Below, piece after piece: positions 34,992 through 44,098 of a stretch of DNA of 64,000 nt. Positions within the stretch are counted from its first letter, which is position 1, and each line of letters begins with the position of its first letter. The stretch spans positions 29,799 through 93,798 of the forward strand of contig JAITER010000083.1 in NCBI GenBank assembly GCA_031281945.1. Reading direction: 5' to 3'. The notes under the pieces were generated by a model that worked only from the letters and a program-made list of their open reading frames with translations, made no database searches and was not told where the DNA came from. The position numbers were made by a program, and so were the translations under genes. Origin of the DNA: Spirochaetaceae bacterium. GTDB taxonomy: Bacteria > Spirochaetota > Spirochaetia > Treponematales > Breznakiellaceae.

Positions 34992-36602
34992 TTAATCTTC
35001 GGCTTTAAAAACATCGTAGGGATTGTCGCCATACCTTCTGTGGTGAACGGCTTCCAGAATATGAACAGTTTCTATGGTTTGCGCGCCGTCCAAGTCGGCT
35101 ATTGTCCGGGCGACCCTGAGGGTTCCATAATAAGCGCGTCCTGAAAATTTTAATTTTTCCACGGCTTTTTTTAAGGCGGCTTCCGCGTTTGCGCTTAAAG
35201 GACAAAAATCTTTTATTTTTGCGGCGCTTATTCCGGCGTTTCTGCGGGGCCTTTCTTCCTCAGGAAGCAATTTAAAACGCTCTCTTTGCAATTCCACGGC
35301 TTTTACAACCCGTTTTCTTATATCAGCGCTGTTTTCAACAGCCATATTATCGCGGCTTTCCGGCGTAAAAACAGAACGCATAGGGGTTCTAATTTCTATC
35401 CTGTCTAAAAGAGCTCCGCCGAATTTTTTCCAATACCTGTCTATTTCGGAACCTGAACAAAAGCAACCGCCTTCTCCCCTACCGCCAGAAGCCGCGCTAT
35501 TAATTCCAAGCCTGCCGCAAGGACAGGGATTAGCCGCCATAATAAGTTGAAAATCGGCTGGAAGCCTAACCGGGCCCTCAGCGCGTGATATAGTTACAAC
35601 CTTGTCTTCCAAAGGTTCGCGTAATGATTGCAATACGTTGACTTTAAATTCAGGAGCCTCATCAAGAAAAAGTGCGCCGTAATGAGATAGGCTTATTTCA
35701 CCAGGCCTAACGGATTTACCGCCGCCTAAAACGCCTTCCATGCTCGCCGAATGATGCGGAGAGCGAAAAGGCGCGTTCCGTATTAAAACCCCGTCATTCA
35801 CTCCAAGTTCTCCGGCAAGACTGTGCAATTTTGTAACTTCCATCGCTTCTTCTGTAGTGAGCGGGGCTGTTATGGAAGGCAGCCGGCGAGCGAGCATGGT
35901 TTTACCGCAACCAGGCGGTCCAAAAGCAAGCAAATTATGCCCTCCGGCCGCGGCTATTTCCATCGCTCTTTTGTAGGAAGCCTCTCCCCGGACGTCGGCG
36001 AAATCACCAAAAAAATGAGGGCGCGCGCTGTTTTGGGCGTTTTTATCCTTAGCGCATGAATTTTCGTCATGTTTTGGGAACGCGCTATTTTCCGCGTAAA
36101 AATGCAAATCTTCAAGAACTTCGCTTAAAGATGAAGCGCCGCAAACGCCGTCTTTAGCCAAAACCAACGCTTCGCAAAGGTTTTCGCCGGGAACTATAAA
36201 CAGATTAATTCCGGCCCGCAAACCGCAAGCTACGGCGGCTAGAGCGCCCTTACACCCTCTCACCGCGCCAGAAAGTTCGAGCTCCCCTATAGCCATTACA
36301 CTTTCCGTTTCCAGAGATTTAGGGGTCATGGAAGCGGCGGACATTACCGCAAGCGCTATAGGCAGGTCCAAACCGGCTCCGTCCTTTTTAACTCCCGCGG
36401 GAGCCAAGTTTATAAGCACCCTATCTTGCGGAAAAACAAACCCGCAATTTCGAAAAGCGGCTCGTACACGTTCCCCGGATTCGCGCACCGCGCCGCCCGG
36501 AAGACCGGTTACGTCCATTCCCGGAATTGAGCGCCGTATATCCGCTTCCACTGTAATCAAAACGCCTTTATATGCGTAGGGAATATAACTAAATACACGC
36601 AT
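34992..36602 (-). CDS. comM: Magnesium chelatase-like AAA+ ATPase, ComM/YifB
   Basis: A cytoplasmic AAA+ protein of about 536 residues; ComM is a branch-migration helicase that aids integration of transforming DNA. The N-terminal ChlI-like fold contains VTGLPGGAVRESGERVRAAF. Walker A is FGPPGCGKTMLARRLP, Walker B LFLDEAPEF, and the Cys-rich insert MAANPCPCGRLG. The C-terminal domain ends with GRAYYGTLRVARTIADL. ATG 36602 (MRVFSYIPYAYKG) matches the usual N-terminus better than the longer frame from 36677. It ends about 45 bases from the prophage end. Confidence 0.94.
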   Translation of the reverse strand: MRVFSYIPYAYKGVLITVEADIRRSIPGMDVTGLPGGAVRESGERVRAAFRNCGFVFPQDRVLINLAPAGVKKDGAGLDLPIALAVMSAASMTPKSLETESVMAIGELELSGAVRGCKGALAAVACGLRAGINLFIVPGENLCEALVLAKDGVCGASSLSEVLEDLHFYAENSAFPKHDENSCAKDKNAQNSARPHFFGDFADVRGEASYKRAMEIAAAGGHNLLAFGPPGCGKTMLARRLPSITAPLTTEEAMEVTKLHSLAGELGVNDGVLIRNAPFRSPHHSASMEGVLGGGKSVRPGEISLSHYGALFLDEAPEFKVNVLQSLREPLEDKVVTISRAEGPVRLPADFQLIMAANPCPCGRLGINSAASGGRGEGGCFCSGSEIDRYWKKFGGALLDRIEIRTPMRSVFTPESRDNMAVENSADIRKRVVKAVELQRERFKLLPEEERPRRNAGISAAKIKDFCPLSANAEAALKKAVEKLKFSGRAYYGTLRVARTIADLDGAQTIETVHILEAVHHRRYGDNPYDVFKAED

Positions 36603-36748
36603 ATCATTATTACCGTAAAAACTTAAGTTTTGCTTTGTTTTTATAAAAACCCATGGATTTAACAACGCTAAAAACATAAACGGGGGTTTTACTATAATAT
36701 GTAAATCATTATCATTTATTGGAATTCTTTAACACATGGAGGAAAATC

Positions 36749-37423
36749 ATGCATGAATTAAAAAATGAAATTTTAACTCTGGAAGAAGTGGCCTCTTATC
36801 TTAGGCTTTCAGAGCGCACGGTATACGAGTGGGCGCAACACGGCGAAATTCCAGCCGGAAAACTTGGCGCGGTTTGGCGTTTTAAAAAATCAGAAATAGA
36901 AAAATGGGTTAACGAAAAACTTTCTTTAGCCAATACGGAAGACGGGCTTATAGACGTTCAAAAGATTCTTTCCACAGACCGGATCGTTTTTTTTGGCGAA
37001 ACAACTAAAAAAGAAGCTCTTTTAACACTGGTGGAAAATTTAAGCTCCTCGCCTTGCGTCAAAAATAAAAAGGAACTAAAAGAAGCGCTTCTTAAACGGG
37101 AAGAACTTATGTCCTGCACCATAGGAAGCGGTATAGCGATACCGCACATCCGGCTTTCTTCGGTAAGCAATTTAACGCTTTCCATAGGCGTAAGCGAACA
37201 AGGAATCCAAGATTATCACGCCCTGGATGAAGAACCGGTGCGCCTTATTTTCATGATAGCGGCGGCTTACAATCAGCACGCCTACTATTTGCAGACGCTT
37301 TCTTTTTTTAGCCAAGCCCTTAAAAAAGACGACTTGCGTTCTTCGCTTATAACGTCTAAAACATCTCAAGAAGTTTATGACAAACTTAATGCGGCAATTT
37401 CTAAAATAAAAACAGCGTTATAG
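36749..37423 (+). CDS. Excisionase-type HTH fused to a PTS EIIA (PtsN/fructose-type) domain
   Basis: A 224-residue cytoplasmic regulator. Residues 5-60 form a MerR/excisionase-like helix-turn-helix (LTLEEVASYLRLSERTVYEW, then GAVWRFKKSEIEKWV). Residues 70-220 form an EIIA-Ntr/fructose domain with the phospho-accepting His in GIAIPHIR. Treponemes have PtsN/HPr-type proteins without a sugar-transporting PTS, so this is probably a phosphorelay-controlled DNA-binding regulator; targets are unknown. ATG 36749 follows TGGAGG at proper spacing; the longer frame from 36719 lacks a ribosome-binding site. Confidence 0.88.
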   Translation: MHELKNEILTLEEVASYLRLSERTVYEWAQHGEIPAGKLGAVWRFKKSEIEKWVNEKLSLANTEDGLIDVQKILSTDRIVFFGETTKKEALLTLVENLSSSPCVKNKKELKEALLKREELMSCTIGSGIAIPHIRLSSVSNLTLSIGVSEQGIQDYHALDEEPVRLIFMIAAAYNQHAYYLQTLSFFSQALKKDDLRSSLITSKTSQEVYDKLNAAISKIKTAL

Positions 37424-37459
37424 AAAATCGGAATATGCTTTACAATGATTTTTTAATGT

Positions 37460-37495
37460 ATAATAAAAAAGCCGTCTTTACGACGGCCTTTTTTT
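37460..37495 (+). terminator. Intrinsic terminator of the HTH-EIIA gene; left copy of direct repeat
   Basis: GCCGTC, a short TTTAC loop and GACGGC, with A6 before and T7 after; usable in both directions. Identical over 36 bases to the sequence at 39155-39190. Confidence 0.85.
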
Positions 37496-37700
37496 GCCTT
37501 CATTGTTAAATAAGCCGCCTTTTTGTCTTTGCCGATGCAACGCTAAATTTAGCCATTCTTTTACCCCGCCGTCAAATCCTGGAAGCCGTAGATACGGCAA
37601 CCATATCCCAGACTGTGGGATATCGAAAACGCCGGCAAACTCCGGCCCTCCTCCAAACATGATAAGGTTAACGATAACCAAAATTATGCGGCAGTTTGAG

Positions 37701-37730
37701 GCTAATTGAAAAAGCGGATCTTCAATTAGC
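37701..37730 (-). terminator. Perfect ten-base inverted repeat downstream of the unknown gene
   Basis: GCTAATTGAA and TTCAATTAGC with a ten-base loop, 18 bases after the stop of the minus-strand gene. No T-run follows on the minus strand, so it may be a processing or stability hairpin, not an intrinsic terminator. Confidence 0.5.
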
Positions 37731-37747
37731 TTCCGGTTTACCCGTCT

Positions 37748-38707
37748 TTAAATCCAGGCAGGAAGCCCCAGGGGATTGAAAGCGCATTCATTTTCTTCAT
37801 CAACCGCCCTCAAAAAATATTCATCTGAATTCCATTGAGCTTCGTTTTCCTCCTCCTTGAAAACAAGACGGCAGTATTCTTTTGCAAACTGTTCAACTCC
37901 GGTTAGGATTCTTTCAATAAGGCTGTCATCAAAGTTTACGTAGAAACAGGCAATTTCACCCTGGGCATATTCGTTTACCCTCAACACTTCCGGAAAAAGT
38001 TCTTTAAGCGCATTAAAGGTGGATAAACTGTTATGCTTTATAAAATTCCAGATAGCATACATTTTGTCATAGTCTCCAAAACCCGCAAACCCTCTGACGC
38101 TTTTCTGATTGTAGCCTTTGAATACGTAAATTGCGTTACGGTTGAATGTGTCCTTTTTATAGCCGTTCCGTGTAAGAACTTTAACAAAAAGGGCTTCAAT
38201 CCGCGAAGCCATCTGATGAAAAAATTGAGCATAGAGACTGTAATAGAGTGTGTTTCTTTCAAACTCCGCCATTTTATGGGAGTACAAGGTTTTCATTCCG
38301 GCATTTATCGCCGCTTCAGTCGGGTCTAATACGCCGCTCTGGTAGAGATCGTCATCACCGGGTATATAGTTTTTGCCGCAAATTTCAGACAGGACGCGAT
38401 TAATCATCGGTTTATTGGTTTTTTCCCACTGCTTCCTAATTTCCGCAAGTTCATAGCACATAAAATTGATATTGTAATCAAAGGCATGCTTTTTTGCGGG
38501 TTTGAAAAATGGTCCGACTCTCTTGTCCATCACCTTCTTCATACCCGGCGATAAGCCGCAGATTTTTCCGTACCGAATAGGGTCGATAAGAACATACCTA
38601 TCCTCCCCTTTTCCCTTAAGAAACACGCCACAATAACGTGTGTCCGGCAAGTCTAAAGATTCATAAACCGCAACATCAAAACCACGAGAATTGCTATTCT
38701 TTTTCAT
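37748..38707 (-). CDS. Hypothetical protein, possibly HEPN-like
   Basis: A 319-residue soluble protein of no family I can name. The sequence is rich in Lys, Phe and Tyr and its codon use looks different from neighbouring chromosomal genes. A helical middle and C-terminal part includes AQFFHQMASRIEALFVKVL and YDKMYAIWNFIKHNSLSTF. The second has the N-x3-KHN look of HEPN-type domains found in RNases and defence proteins, but this resemblance is weak. ATG 38707 is chosen because GGAGGAAG lies just upstream; the frame extends to 38752. It is the only clear gene between the duplicated terminators, a position typical of small cargo genes. Confidence 0.7.
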   Translation of the reverse strand: MKKNSNSRGFDVAVYESLDLPDTRYCGVFLKGKGEDRYVLIDPIRYGKICGLSPGMKKVMDKRVGPFFKPAKKHAFDYNINFMCYELAEIRKQWEKTNKPMINRVLSEICGKNYIPGDDDLYQSGVLDPTEAAINAGMKTLYSHKMAEFERNTLYYSLYAQFFHQMASRIEALFVKVLTRNGYKKDTFNRNAIYVFKGYNQKSVRGFAGFGDYDKMYAIWNFIKHNSLSTFNALKELFPEVLRVNEYAQGEIACFYVNFDDSLIERILTGVEQFAKEYCRLVFKEEENEAQWNSDEYFLRAVDEENECAFNPLGLPAWI

Positions 38708-39154
38708 AATTCTTCCTCCGTAGATTTGAAAGGCAATTGCCCTCAAAGGCAACGCCTTTCTGTTAGATTGATTATCCAGCGTCTACGGGAAAACTAACCA
38801 CCATTCCAGTCGTGTAAAGGGCATAACCCAAGACTCATAGGTGAGGCCCGGCAAAACATGTCCGGGCTATTTCATTACATAAAATATAAGAGCTTTGCTC
38901 AAGGCCTTCAAGCGCCTGTTAACGAAAATAGATTTGATGATCTGCCGGTTTCTTTCCAAAAACCAGAAACAACAGAAAGCTCCGCCCTTGCGGCTCCGCT
39001 TGAATGGGTGGCGCTTTCCCAGTCGTAACACCATCCTCATGACGGACTCCAAAAGTATATCTCCACTTTGTGGCTACGGCCTTTTCAGGAGATTTTTGAA
39101 GGCTATATCACGGCGCTACGGTCAATTTGCCCAAATGCGCCAATTCCTTGTTAC
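38708..39154. other. Non-coding region with hairpins upstream of the unknown gene
   Basis: About 445 bases with no convincing gene. Just upstream of the gene are interleaved repeats of AAAGGCA and TGCC-type arms (38728-38760). GCCCGG with CCGGGC forms a hairpin near 38848-38869. The long space before a gene in an acquired segment could be a structured leader or RNA, or the remains of other genes; short frames on both strands give unlikely proteins. Confidence 0.35.
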
Positions 39155-39190
39155 ATAATAAAAAAGCCGTCTTTACGACGGCCTTTTTTT
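39155..39190 (-). terminator. Intrinsic terminator of tRNA-Asn; right copy of direct repeat
   Basis: Same 36 bases as the left copy. Read on the minus strand it follows tRNA-Asn by four bases, with GCCGTC/GACGGC stem and an adjacent T-run. Confidence 0.85.
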
Positions 39191-39193
39191 TTG

Positions 39194-39266
39194 CTCCCCC
39201 GGACAGGGTTGAACTGCCGACATGGTGGTTAACAGCCACCCGCTCTGCCAACTGAGCTACAGGGGA
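39194..39266 (-). tRNA. tRNA-Asn (anticodon GTT)
   Basis: A 73-base cloverleaf. The acceptor stem TCCCCTG pairs with CGGGGGA, the D arm contains TAGCTCAGTTGG, and the anticodon stem GGTGG/CCACC encloses GTT at 39231-39233. The T stem GGCAG/CTGTC has loop TTCAACC. The discriminator is G. Confidence 0.95.
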
Positions 39267-39420
39267 ATGAACCGTTTGTAACGGCAAAAAGAAACATATA
39301 TTTTTTTTTATTTTTAGTCAAGCGCTTTTGTAAAACATCTAAAGGCCTCCGGAAAAACAGGAGGCCTTTAGAAATATGCGGACGGTTTAGCGCTAGCGTC
39401 AAGCGTCAGCGCCAAGCGCG

Positions 39421-40590
39421 TCAGCTTGCGGCTTTGGCAAGCTCCGCGGCTTTGTCAGTTTTTTCCCATGGGAATCCGCTTCTTCCGAAATGGCCGTAAG
39501 AAGCCGTTTTTTGGTATATGGGACGGCATAAATCAAGGGTTTTTATTATGCCGTTGGGGGATAAATCGAAAGTTTTTTTTACCGCCTCTTCTATTTTAGC
39601 TTCAGGAACGGAAGCGGTTCCGAAGGAGTCGACCATTACAGACACGGGAAAAGGCACGCCTATAGCGTAAGCGAGCTCAACCTCGGCCCGCCTGGCCAGT
39701 CCGGCGGCGACTATATTTTTGGCCACATAACGGGCGGCGTAAGCCGCTGAACGGTCTACTTTTGTGGGGTCTTTGCCCGAAAACGCGCCGCCGCCGTGTC
39801 TTCCCATGCCGCCGTAGGTATCCACTATTATTTTACGGCCTGTAAGACCGGTATCTCCAAAAGGCCCGCCAACCACGAAACGTCCGGTTGGATTTATATA
39901 ATACTTGGTTTTATCGTCCAAAAGCCCTGTGGGATCCAAAACCGGTTTAATAATTTTGTTGATTACAACTTCTTTTATTTCTTCGTAAGACGCTTCCGGA
40001 TCATGCTGGTGAGAAACGACTACGGCGTCTATACGCTCCGGTTTATAGCCTTTGTATTGAACGGTAACCTGGCTTTTAGCGTCCGGGCGCAACCATTTAA
40101 TAGCGCGAGTTTTACGCAATTCAGTAGCTTTTATTAAAATGTCGTGAGCTAAAGTTATGGGTAAAGGCATAAGCGAGGCGGTTTCATCGCAGGCGAAGCC
40201 GAACATCATTCCCTGGTCGCCCGCTCCTTGCAAACCCTTGTATTCTTCCAGGCCGGAACCTACAACGCCCTGGTTTATATCCGGCGACTGGCTGTGAATC
40301 ATAGACAAAACGGCCATGGAATGGCAGTCAAGGCCGTAGTCCGGGTTTGTATAGCCTATATCCTCAGCCACTTTACGAACAAGATCTTGCACGTCTACAA
40401 AGGTTTTTGTGGTGATTTCACCGCCCACCAAAACAAGCGAAGTTGAAGCGAAAGTTTCACAGGCTACATGGCTTTTAGTATCGTCCTTTAAGCACGCGTC
40501 CAAAATAGCGTCTGAAATTTGATCGCACAATTTATCGGGGTGTCCTTCACCAACAGATTCCGATGTAAAAAAGTAGCATCGATTATCCAT
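39421..40590 (-). CDS. metK: S-adenosylmethionine synthetase
   Basis: A cytoplasmic enzyme of 389 residues making S-adenosylmethionine from methionine and ATP. Motifs are [20 protein letters not shown] at the N-terminus, [10 protein letters not shown] (about 115), [14 protein letters not shown] and the P-loop-like [16 protein letters not shown]. It starts after AAGGAG and is followed by tRNA-Asn on the same strand. I did not recognise a SAM riboswitch in the 240-base leader, only a small palindrome. Confidence 0.98.
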   Translation of the reverse strand: MDNRCYFFTSESVGEGHPDKLCDQISDAILDACLKDDTKSHVACETFASTSLVLVGGEITTKTFVDVQDLVRKVAEDIGYTNPDYGLDCHSMAVLSMIHSQSPDINQGVVGSGLEEYKGLQGAGDQGMMFGFACDETASLMPLPITLAHDILIKATELRKTRAIKWLRPDAKSQVTVQYKGYKPERIDAVVVSHQHDPEASYEEIKEVVINKIIKPVLDPTGLLDDKTKYYINPTGRFVVGGPFGDTGLTGRKIIVDTYGGMGRHGGGAFSGKDPTKVDRSAAYAARYVAKNIVAAGLARRAEVELAYAIGVPFPVSVMVDSFGTASVPEAKIEEAVKKTFDLSPNGIIKTLDLCRPIYQKTASYGHFGRSGFPWEKTDKAAELAKAAS

Positions 40591-40629
40591 AAAAACTCCT
40601 TATAAAATACGCCCGAAAGGGGGTTTAAT

Positions 40630-40648
40630 TCCTACTATAATAGTAGGA
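40630..40648. promoter_or_regulatory. Palindrome in the metK/ridA divergent intergenic region
   Basis: TCCTACTA, three bases, TAGTAGGA: a perfect eight-base inverted repeat 40 bases upstream of metK, next to A/T-rich sequence (TATAATATTAATTATT). It could be an operator or an mRNA hairpin; no family is recognised. Confidence 0.4.
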
Positions 40649-40831
40649 TTATAATATTAATTATTACATAGATTTCTAGAAAATAACAACCATCCAAAAA
40701 CAACGGCTTGTAATTCCGGCGTTAAAATAGAAATCAGCGCCAACTTTTGCCGTAAAAAAAAGCTTTTAACGCTAATCCCCATAGTCCAGAGCGTTAAAAT
40801 TCTGATAAAGTAAGTTAAAAAGGAGATGAAA

Positions 40832-41209
40832 ATGACTAAACCTATAAACACATTAAAAGCCCCGGCGGCGATAGGCCCTTATTCACAGGGAATTTTAGCC
40901 GGCAGTTTTGTTTTTACAAGCGGACAACTTCCCATAGAGGCGGAAAGCGGTAAACTGGAAGCGGCGGACATAAAAAAAGCGGCGGAAATTTCAATTAATA
41001 ACTGCAAAGCGATTTTGGAAGCCGGCGGAGCGTCTTTAAAGAACGTTGTTAAAACCACAGTATTTTTAACAGATTTAAACGACTTTACCAGCGTAAACGA
41101 AGTTTATGAGCGGTATTTTCCGCAAAATCCGCCCGCAAGAAGCTGTTTTCAGGTTGCGGCGCTTCCCAAAGGGGCCAAAATAGAAATTGAAATGACGGCT
41201 TTTATATAG
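40832..41209 (+). CDS. ridA: RidA family enamine/imine deaminase
   Basis: A 125-residue trimeric enzyme that hydrolyses reactive 2-aminoacrylate released by PLP enzymes. The family pattern AIGPYSQGILAGSFVFTSGQ, the catalytic-pocket Arg in NPPARSCFQVAALPKGAKIE and the C-terminal EIEMTAFI are all present. AGGAG lies six bases before ATG 40832 but touches ATG 40826, so 40832 is preferred. It is divergent from metK. Confidence 0.96.
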   Translation: MTKPINTLKAPAAIGPYSQGILAGSFVFTSGQLPIEAESGKLEAADIKKAAEISINNCKAILEAGGASLKNVVKTTVFLTDLNDFTSVNEVYERYFPQNPPARSCFQVAALPKGAKIEIEMTAFI

Positions 41210-41218
41210 GAAAGGCCC

Positions 41219-43501
41219 CTACCCGTTCAAAAATAAATCTATTTTTTGCAGCAACCGTTCAATAGGGCGCACTTCCAGGCGAGTTTGCGGAAGAGATGAA
41301 ATAAAATACTTGCCGTAAGATTTATGCGTTATACGCCCGTCCAGAACGGCTACAACCCCTCTGTCGCTGGCGCGGCGCATAAGGCGGCCAAAACCTTGCC
41401 GGAACTTCATTACAGCGTCCGGAATTGTAAGCTCCAAAAACGGGTTCCGGCCTTCTTTCTCCAAAAGTTCGCGTCTGGCTTGGGCTACAGGATCCGCTGG
41501 AGAAGAAAACGGAAGACGGCATATTATTACAAGACGCAGAGCGTCGCCTGGAACGTCTATCCCTTCCCAAAAAGAATCCGTGGCGAAAAGAACGCTGTTT
41601 TCATTTTCTAAAAATGAACGTAAAAGGCGCGAACGTTCCACCTCGCCCTGTTTTAAAGTTTTTATTCCAAAAGCGGCGAGTTTTTGTTCACAAAAAGCAA
41701 AAGCCAGTCTTAAACTTTCGTAGGATGTAAAAAGTATCAACGCCCCGCCTCCTGAAACTTCGCACAGGCGCAACACCGATTCATTTACAAATGATTGATA
41801 TTCAGCGCTTTCCACCGGAGGAGAGTCGTCTGAAACCGCAAGAAGCACGGACTTTTGATAAGGGAAAGGAGAGTTGAAAAAATCTGTAAAAATTGGCTTT
41901 TCTTTTTTTTCTTGCTCTTTTAAAGCGGCATTGGGGATGTTTTCCGGTTTTTGCAAAAGCCCCATACGTTTTTTCCAGTAGGTGAAATCCCGCGAAGGCG
42001 TAAGCGTTGCGGAAAGGCAAACTACGGTTTTATTTGGCTCAAAAAGAGATTTTTTTAGAACGCCGCCTATTTCAAGCGGGGCGTTAGTCCATAAAGCGTA
42101 ATCCGGCGCATGTTTTTTTGCGTATGTTTTTTTACCGCTCCTTCTTTCCACCCACAAAACGCGCCCTTCATTCAATTTGTAATTTTCAAATTCACGGCAA
42201 ATGCCGGACGCTACAAGCAAAGATTTACGCGCTGATTTTATCTCCCAAATTATGGAGGCCGCCGAGTGAAAAAAAGCGCCGCCTTCTTCCGAAGATTCTT
42301 CTGTTTTTTCTTCTAAAATTAAAATTAATTTTTCCAGCCGCTCGCAAAATTTTAAAATCACGGCGTTTAAATTTTTAAGCGGGGCGATTAAACGCGAGTC
42401 TATTATTTCGCCCCTTTGGGGGATAAATCTAAAAACAGATTCGCCTCCGCATAAAGCGAGCGCGGCCTCGTCCAGAATTTCGCAACTTAGAAGGATTTTT
42501 TCCGTAAGTTCTTTTTCCACAGCAAAAGAACCGGCCTTTCCTTTTCCGCCGCGCCCTTTCTTTTCTTCCGTTTCCATAATTTTTGAATAATCTGGAAGCC
42601 AGGCGCGAATGCGGACGAGCAAGCCCGATTCCCGCGCCCCTTTGCGCCTGTAAAGCCGGCTTAAAATGCGGGAAATTAAAACGCGGCTAAAAGACGATGA
42701 AAAAAACGAGGTGGCGGAGCCTTCTATTTTGTGAGCTTCATCTATAATAACTCTATCGTAAAAAGGCAAAACCGCCGTTCCAGACCCTCCCGCCCCGCCG
42801 CTTCTAGCCTCCAGATCCGCGAATAAAAGATGGTGATTAACAATCAAAAGCCTCGCGTTTTCGGCTTCTTTGCGGCTTTCCATAAAAAAGCATATTTCAC
42901 GCAAAGGGCATCTTGAACCGTTGCAGGAATCCGAATCCGAGGCGATTTGCGCCCACAAAAACGGCGGAGGCTCAAAATCAAGCTCCGATTTTTCGCCTTT
43001 TTTAGAACTTTTAGACCATTCGATAATTTGTAAAAGAACGTCAAGGCCGCCTTCCTCAAAAAGCGATGACGCCGCCTGGCCGCTTTCCTCCATTTCGTTC
43101 TTAACATCTTCCAAACGCCTGCGGCACAAAAAATTGCCCCTGCCTTTAACAAGCGCGATTTTTATGTTTTCGCCCAGCGCGGTTAGCAAAAAAGGAACGT
43201 CTTTTTGATAAAGTTGTTCCTGCAAATTAATAGTAGCCGTGGAAACAACTACGCGCCCTTCGTTTAAAAGAACGTAGCGCATAGCCGGAAGAAGGTAGGC
43301 GAAAGATTTGCCCACGCCGGTTCCAGCTTCGCAAGCGCAAATAGCGTCTTCGTTAAAACTTTTAATTATAAGGCGAGTAAGATCAACCTGTTCTTTGCGG
43401 CTCTCGTAATGCGGTATACGGGAGGCTATTTCCCCGCATTCTTCTATGGAAGCGGTTATTTCATCCTCGTTAAGGAGGCGTTTTTTACCTGATTTTGACA
43501 T
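41219..43501 (-). CDS. dinG: DinG-like ATP-dependent DNA helicase (XPD family)
   Basis: A 760-residue superfamily 2 helicase with an iron-sulphur cluster domain, acting on R-loops and damaged replication intermediates. Walker A is EAGTGVGKSFAYLLPA (about 60-75). Four cluster-type cysteines lie in GNFLCRRRLEDVK and CNGSRCPLREICFFM. The DEAH box is VIIDEAHKIEGSA, motif Ia VVSTATINLQEQL, and late motifs LFATDSFWEGIDVPGDALR and GFGRLMRRASDRG. It lacks the exonuclease domain of some Gram-positive DinG proteins. Confidence 0.93.
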   Translation of the reverse strand: MSKSGKKRLLNEDEITASIEECGEIASRIPHYESRKEQVDLTRLIIKSFNEDAICACEAGTGVGKSFAYLLPAMRYVLLNEGRVVVSTATINLQEQLYQKDVPFLLTALGENIKIALVKGRGNFLCRRRLEDVKNEMEESGQAASSLFEEGGLDVLLQIIEWSKSSKKGEKSELDFEPPPFLWAQIASDSDSCNGSRCPLREICFFMESRKEAENARLLIVNHHLLFADLEARSGGAGGSGTAVLPFYDRVIIDEAHKIEGSATSFFSSSFSRVLISRILSRLYRRKGARESGLLVRIRAWLPDYSKIMETEEKKGRGGKGKAGSFAVEKELTEKILLSCEILDEAALALCGGESVFRFIPQRGEIIDSRLIAPLKNLNAVILKFCERLEKLILILEEKTEESSEEGGAFFHSAASIIWEIKSARKSLLVASGICREFENYKLNEGRVLWVERRSGKKTYAKKHAPDYALWTNAPLEIGGVLKKSLFEPNKTVVCLSATLTPSRDFTYWKKRMGLLQKPENIPNAALKEQEKKEKPIFTDFFNSPFPYQKSVLLAVSDDSPPVESAEYQSFVNESVLRLCEVSGGGALILFTSYESLRLAFAFCEQKLAAFGIKTLKQGEVERSRLLRSFLENENSVLFATDSFWEGIDVPGDALRLVIICRLPFSSPADPVAQARRELLEKEGRNPFLELTIPDAVMKFRQGFGRLMRRASDRGVVAVLDGRITHKSYGKYFISSLPQTRLEVRPIERLLQKIDLFLNG

Positions 43502-43579
43502 TTTACAGCTTTGTGGTTTAAATCCACATTTTTCGCCTATGACGCCTATTATATAAACAAACCAAACGCCCGCAACCGG

Positions 43580-44056
43580 CTATTTTAAAACGTCTTCTAT
43601 ATTCAAAAAGACGGCGTTTTCTTTTACTCCGGCCCTGTCGAACCATCCTTGCGGGACTTCCAGCGCATAACGAACCGCGCGGGTTGAACGCACGGGGCTA
43701 AGACGCAAAGGCTCCATGTCGAATATTCCGGTTATGGCGCCGTTTTTTGTGATGTAGGCTATAGAAAGCGGGATTATCGTGTTTTTCATCCAAAACGACA
43801 TACGCAAATCATAATCGTATATAAACAACATTCCTTTTCCATCTTCAAGCTTTTTTCGAAACATAAGGCCGCGTTCTTTTTCTTCACCGGTTCTAGCTAT
43901 TTCGGCCTCCACATAAATTTTTTCGCCGTCCGGATTTTGAATGGTTAGAATTTTGGTTTTAAGAACGTTTTGGGCTGTCTTATACTCGGCGAACAGCGGA
44001 ATTTTTAAAAAAATAAAAGAAAAAATTAAAAATATAGTTTTTTTAAAAACACTCAA
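43580..44056 (-). CDS. Exported DUF192 protein
   Basis: A 158-residue protein with an N-terminal signal peptide (KKTIFLIFSFIFLKIPLFA) and a complete DUF192 domain: ARTGEEKERGLMFRKKLEDG, then MSFWMKNTIIPLSIAYI and VRYALEVPQGWFDRAGV. The family is a small beta barrel found throughout bacteria and archaea with no agreed function. It follows a 189-residue exported protein gene on the same strand by about 40 bases. Confidence 0.88.
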   Translation of the reverse strand: MSVFKKTIFLIFSFIFLKIPLFAEYKTAQNVLKTKILTIQNPDGEKIYVEAEIARTGEEKERGLMFRKKLEDGKGMLFIYDYDLRMSFWMKNTIIPLSIAYITKNGAITGIFDMEPLRLSPVRSTRAVRYALEVPQGWFDRAGVKENAVFLNIEDVLK

Positions 44057-44098
44057 ATGGTTAAAACCTTTGCGTCCACATTTTTAGGGTTTTTCGCG

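Larger units (their letters stand above)
37460..39190. mobile_element. Possible small genomic island bracketed by duplicated terminator next to tRNA-Asn
   Basis: Two identical 36-base copies of a terminator (37460-37495 and 39155-39190) bracket about 1.7 kb that holds one gene of unknown type and a long hairpin-rich non-coding stretch. The right copy is the terminator of tRNA-Asn. Duplicated ends beside a tRNA are typical of integrated elements, but no recombinase is present, and two unrelated uses of the same terminator type cannot be excluded. Confidence 0.4.

Noticed and set aside
37478..37681. Minus-strand frame of 67 codons in the island
   Set aside because: The sequence is protein-like in parts but it runs into the terminator, lacks a good ribosome-binding site and matches nothing recognised; at most a fragment.
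38867..39158. Overlapping short frames on both strands in the island
   Set aside because: Arg/Lys-rich and improbable proteins without ribosome-binding sites.
40591..40831. SAM riboswitch upstream of metK
   Set aside because: I could not find the conserved core of any SAM riboswitch class; only a small palindrome and an A/T-rich stretch.
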